Positions 15,055-16,913 of a stretch of 16,913 nt of DNA are shown here, in pieces. The notes under the pieces are model-generated. The model was not told the DNA's origin. It searched no databases and saw only the letters and a program-made list of their open reading frames with translations. The stretch is from a bacterium (GTDB lineage Bacteria > Armatimonadota > Fimbriimonadia > Fimbriimonadales > GBS-DC), in assembly GCA_029335935.2 (NCBI GenBank), contig JARJMV020000332.1, positions 1 to 16,913 on the forward strand, in the 5' to 3' direction. Every line of letters starts with the position of its first letter. The stretch's first letter is position 1. The translations under genes and the position numbers were made by a program.

Positions 15055-15093
15055 TCACGCACAAGCGACTTCCACAACTGCTGCGATGGTCAT
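15055..15093 (-). CDS. Possible 12-codon leader ORF upstream of the HEAT gene
   Basis: The frame encodes MTIAAVVEVACA. ATG 15093 has AGAGG 5 nt upstream and lies about 12 nt after the predicted transcription start from the GGTATAAT element at 15112-15119. The ORF ends well before the HEAT gene. It could be a leader peptide or chance; there is no run of one regulatory amino acid. Confidence 0.2.
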   Translation of the reverse strand: MTIAAVVEVACA

Positions 15094-15111
15094 GACGCCC
15101 TCTACGCCGTA

Positions 15112-15119
15112 ATTATACC
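15112..15119 (-). promoter_or_regulatory. Promoter -10 (GGTATAAT) of the HEAT/TPR-OB operon
   Basis: On the minus strand a perfect TATAAT with GG lead is identical to the ilvE octamer at 3030-3037, and AA precedes it in both places (AAGGTATAAT). Transcription would start near 15105, giving a leader of about 145 nt to ATG 14961. The complementary TAATTATA also offers a weak plus-strand -10 for the RNase H gene, but that promoter is not convincing. Confidence 0.6.
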
Positions 15120-15177
15120 TTATCTCACAGCACTATTGGCAGGAAAGTGCATCTCTCTGTCGTATCAAGCGGTATTG

Positions 15178-15627
15178 ATGGAAGCAGTAGCCTATGTTGA
15201 CGGAGCGTCTCTTGCGAATCCGGGATGCGCGGCGTTGGCGGTGCGCCTGTACGATACGCAGGGGCAACTGCTCCAAAGCATCTGCGAACCTATCGGCAAG
15301 CAGACCAACAACTTCGCCGAGTATTACGCGCTGCTGCGCTGCCTCCAAGAAGCCTATCAGATGGGTATCACACGCCTCACCATCTATACCGACTCGGAGC
15401 TGCTGGTCAAACAGTGGATTCGCGAATATGAGGTACGCTCGGACAATCTCCGACCCCTCTACCAGGAGGCTCAAGAGTTCCGCGAACGGTTCAAGCCTCT
15501 AAAAATCCTGTATGCGAGGAAAGACTCGCTGAATTTAGCGAAAGTGGTCGATCGGATGGCACGAGAGGCTGCAAAGCATGTGCAACAGTTCGCCCCTATT
15601 CTCGACGAGGAGGAGAACAGTGAGTGA
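15178..15627 (+). CDS. Ribonuclease HI-like protein
   Basis: The protein has 149 residues covering a whole RNase H fold. The four carboxylates are in place: D8 in AYVDGAS, E48 in NNFAEYYALL, D72 in IYTDSELLV, and D125 in NLAKVVDRMA. NPGCAALAV replaces the more usual NPGPAG. The compact form without a basic protrusion resembles RNase HI homologues such as YpdQ-type proteins. It should cut RNA in RNA:DNA hybrids. ATG 15178 is the only good start before the first motif; no strong Shine-Dalgarno site is visible. The open frame extends upstream but that part is antisense to the HEAT gene and not protein-like. The last 8 bases overlap the helicase gene, so the two are probably co-expressed and may act on R-loops together. 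Confidence 0.92.
   Translation: MEAVAYVDGASLANPGCAALAVRLYDTQGQLLQSICEPIGKQTNNFAEYYALLRCLQEAYQMGITRLTIYTDSELLVKQWIREYEVRSDNLRPLYQEAQEFRERFKPLKILYARKDSLNLAKVVDRMAREAAKHVQQFAPILDEEENSE
15608..15613 (+). promoter_or_regulatory. Shine-Dalgarno site fixing the helicase GTG start
   Basis: AGGAGG stands 6 nt before GTG 15620 inside the RNase H coding region. It is one of the strongest ribosome sites in the window and decides for this GTG over the GTG at 15624, which is in another frame. Confidence 0.7.
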
Positions 15628-16913
15628 GATTAAGGTCGTTTACGAGAAGAACCGTTTCTCGAAGGCGCTGGAGAGGCTGTCGGATGAGCAGCGTGATGCG
15701 CTTTCGAGGGTGGTACGAGAGCTGGAGCAACGAGTGCCGCCGCCTGTTTTGCACTATGAGAAGCTCAGGTCGCATTCCCCCTGGCGTTCGGTGCGCTTGG
15801 ATAGTCACAGCGGTTATCGCGTCATCCTCTACGAAGATGACGGCTATCGGGTGATTGCCTATATAGGTGCGCACGACGACGCCTACAACTGGGCGACCCG
15901 AAACGAGCCGCTGTTTAACCAATACCAAGAATTCGAAATCCGCCCGACAGAGATGCCCCCTCCGCCCACGCTCCCTACGCTTGAAGAACCCGAAACCTTA
16001 GACTCGATACGCTATCCATTTGCTCGCTATCCAACTTCGGATTTAATCAAGTTGGGCGTGCCGAACGAGGAGTGGGCGGAACATCTGCGTCAGTTGAGCC
16101 GAGAAGATATCGAAAAGACGATTAATCAAATGCTCAATAGTAATGTCATAACCGAGTCTACTTTTTTACGCCTCTCCCTCTTAGCTGATGGCGAGCCTAT
16201 CGAGAAACTCCTGCCCCCTGCCCAGCTGAACCTCTTAGTGGAGGAGTGCCTCGAGCAATCGGTGAAGCGCGGCGTTCTCTGGACGCCCAAGGATTGGGAG
16301 GAACTGGAGAACTATTTACAATATCCTTGGGAGTGTTGGCTGGTGTTCCTCAACCCATCTCAAAAGGAAGCTGCGCAAGGTGAGTTCTCAGGTCCTGCCC
16401 GCGTAACAGGCGGACCAGGAACAGGCAAGACGGTGGTGGCGCTGCATCGCGCAAAAGCGTTAGCCCAGCGATATGCGCCCCAGTCGGTGTTCCTGACCTC
16501 GTTCAACATAGCGCTCGCAGCGGAGTTGCGACGGCGCGCGGAGATGCTCAAAGTCCCCCAAAACTGCACCATCCAGCACTTGGACGAGTTCGTGCGGGAA
16601 CAGATTAAGCGATTTCTCCCCTCTGTGAGAGTGATTTACAATCAGAACGAGCTGCAGACGGCGACACAGTTTGCCAGCCTCCTTAAGCAGACGCCCTTAG
16701 CTTACTCGCCGGACTTTGTGTGGCAGGAGTGGGAGCGTGTAGTAGATGCTTGGGACATTCGCACGGAGCAGGAGTATCTTCAATTTGAGCGTATAGGGCG
16801 GGGGCGCGCCTTATCTCCCAACGAGCGGCGCGACCTGTGGAAGGTGTTTGAGGGGATGCGCAGGAACCTGCGCAACGCGATGAAGATGACCCCCAACCAA
16901 GCCTGCTATGAGT
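15620..16913 (+). CDS. RelE/ParE-like domain fused to UvrD/Rep-type SF1 helicase (3' end missing)
   Basis: 431 residues are visible and the frame is open at the window end. Residues 1-95 look like a RelE/ParE-superfamily toxin fold: an EKNRFSKALERLSDEQRDAL-type helix start, LHYEKLRS, WRSVRLDS, YRVILYEDDGYRVIAYIGAHDDAYNWA. A charged, Pro-rich linker follows, then a helical region (about 140-240). The helicase core begins with Q-motif-like LNPSQKEAA (244-252), Walker A GGPGTGKT (264-271) and motif Ia FLTSFNIALAAEL (291-303). Later motifs (II-VI) lie mostly beyond the edge. The enzyme should be an ATP-driven DNA or RNA translocase. Leucine TTA codons are frequent (nine counted) compared with three in the longer protease gene, hinting at foreign origin. 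It overlaps the RNase H gene by 8 bp. Confidence 0.88.
   Translation, partial: MSEIKVVYEKNRFSKALERLSDEQRDALSRVVRELEQRVPPPVLHYEKLRSHSPWRSVRLDSHSGYRVILYEDDGYRVIAYIGAHDDAYNWATRNEPLFNQYQEFEIRPTEMPPPPTLPTLEEPETLDSIRYPFARYPTSDLIKLGVPNEEWAEHLRQLSREDIEKTINQMLNSNVITESTFLRLSLLADGEPIEKLLPPAQLNLLVEECLEQSVKRGVLWTPKDWEELENYLQYPWECWLVFLNPSQKEAAQGEFSGPARVTGGPGTGKTVVALHRAKALAQRYAPQSVFLTSFNIALAAELRRRAEMLKVPQNCTIQHLDEFVREQIKRFLPSVRVIYNQNELQTATQFASLLKQTPLAYSPDFVWQEWERVVDAWDIRTEQEYLQFERIGRGRALSPNERRDLWKVFEGMRRNLRNAMKMTPNQACYE

Noticed and set aside
14824..15177. N-terminal extension of the RNase H gene back to 14824
   Set aside because: This part is antisense to the HEAT gene and the promoter region and has no domain features. 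The RNase H fold begins right after ATG 15178.
1..16913. CRISPR array, insertion sequence or prophage
   Set aside because: No regularly spaced repeats, transposase or phage structural genes were found on either strand.

Overview
The window reads as chromosomal DNA of a GC-rich bacterium (roughly 60% GC by eye). It is probably thermophilic and possibly from a little-studied phylum such as Armatimonadota; that placement is an inference from protein style only. Clear Shine-Dalgarno sites, many 4-bp ATGA overlaps and bacterial gene families rule out an archaeon. No rRNA, tRNA, CRISPR array, insertion sequence or phage gene was seen. Coding density is very high: no gap exceeds about 220 bases.

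Layout, left to right. (1) The end of one ABC-2-type permease and a complete second permease, translationally coupled (+ strand). (2) Convergent to these, a minus-strand operon ilvE - small McsA-like zinc protein - trpA, with a GGTATAAT promoter and a hairpin in the leader. (3) A minus-strand operon of a universal stress protein, a glycerophosphodiester phosphodiesterase and thiE. (4) Divergent from it across a palindromic promoter region, tdk coupled to a small membrane protein of unknown function (+). (5) A minus-strand cluster: MacB/FtsX-like permease, Ycf46-like AAA ATPase and DUF58 protein. (6) A secreted subtilisin-family protease with two Ig-like repeats (+), closed by a strong stem-loop. 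(7) A minus-strand pair, a HEAT-repeat protein and a TPR protein with OB/cold-shock-like C-terminal domains, coupled by ATGA. (8) Divergent from that pair, an RNase HI-like gene overlapping a large gene, cut by the window edge, that joins a RelE/ParE-like toxin-fold domain to a UvrD/Rep superfamily 1 helicase.

The first two thirds look like ordinary metabolism and housekeeping (tryptophan, branched-chain amino acids, thiamine, thymidine salvage, lipid headgroup turnover, export). The most unusual block is the right end, 11951-16913: HEAT, TPR-OB, RNase H and RelE-helicase genes arranged around one divergent control region, with a different codon flavour in the helicase. It suggests an RNA/DNA-processing or conflict module, but this is inference.

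A second theme is regulatory. The octamer GGTAYANT (an extended -10 element with a GG lead) recurs just upstream of nearly every apparent transcription unit. In two cases (DUF58 protein and MacB-like permease) it lies 6-7 nt before the start codon, which predicts leaderless mRNAs alongside genes with strong Shine-Dalgarno sites.
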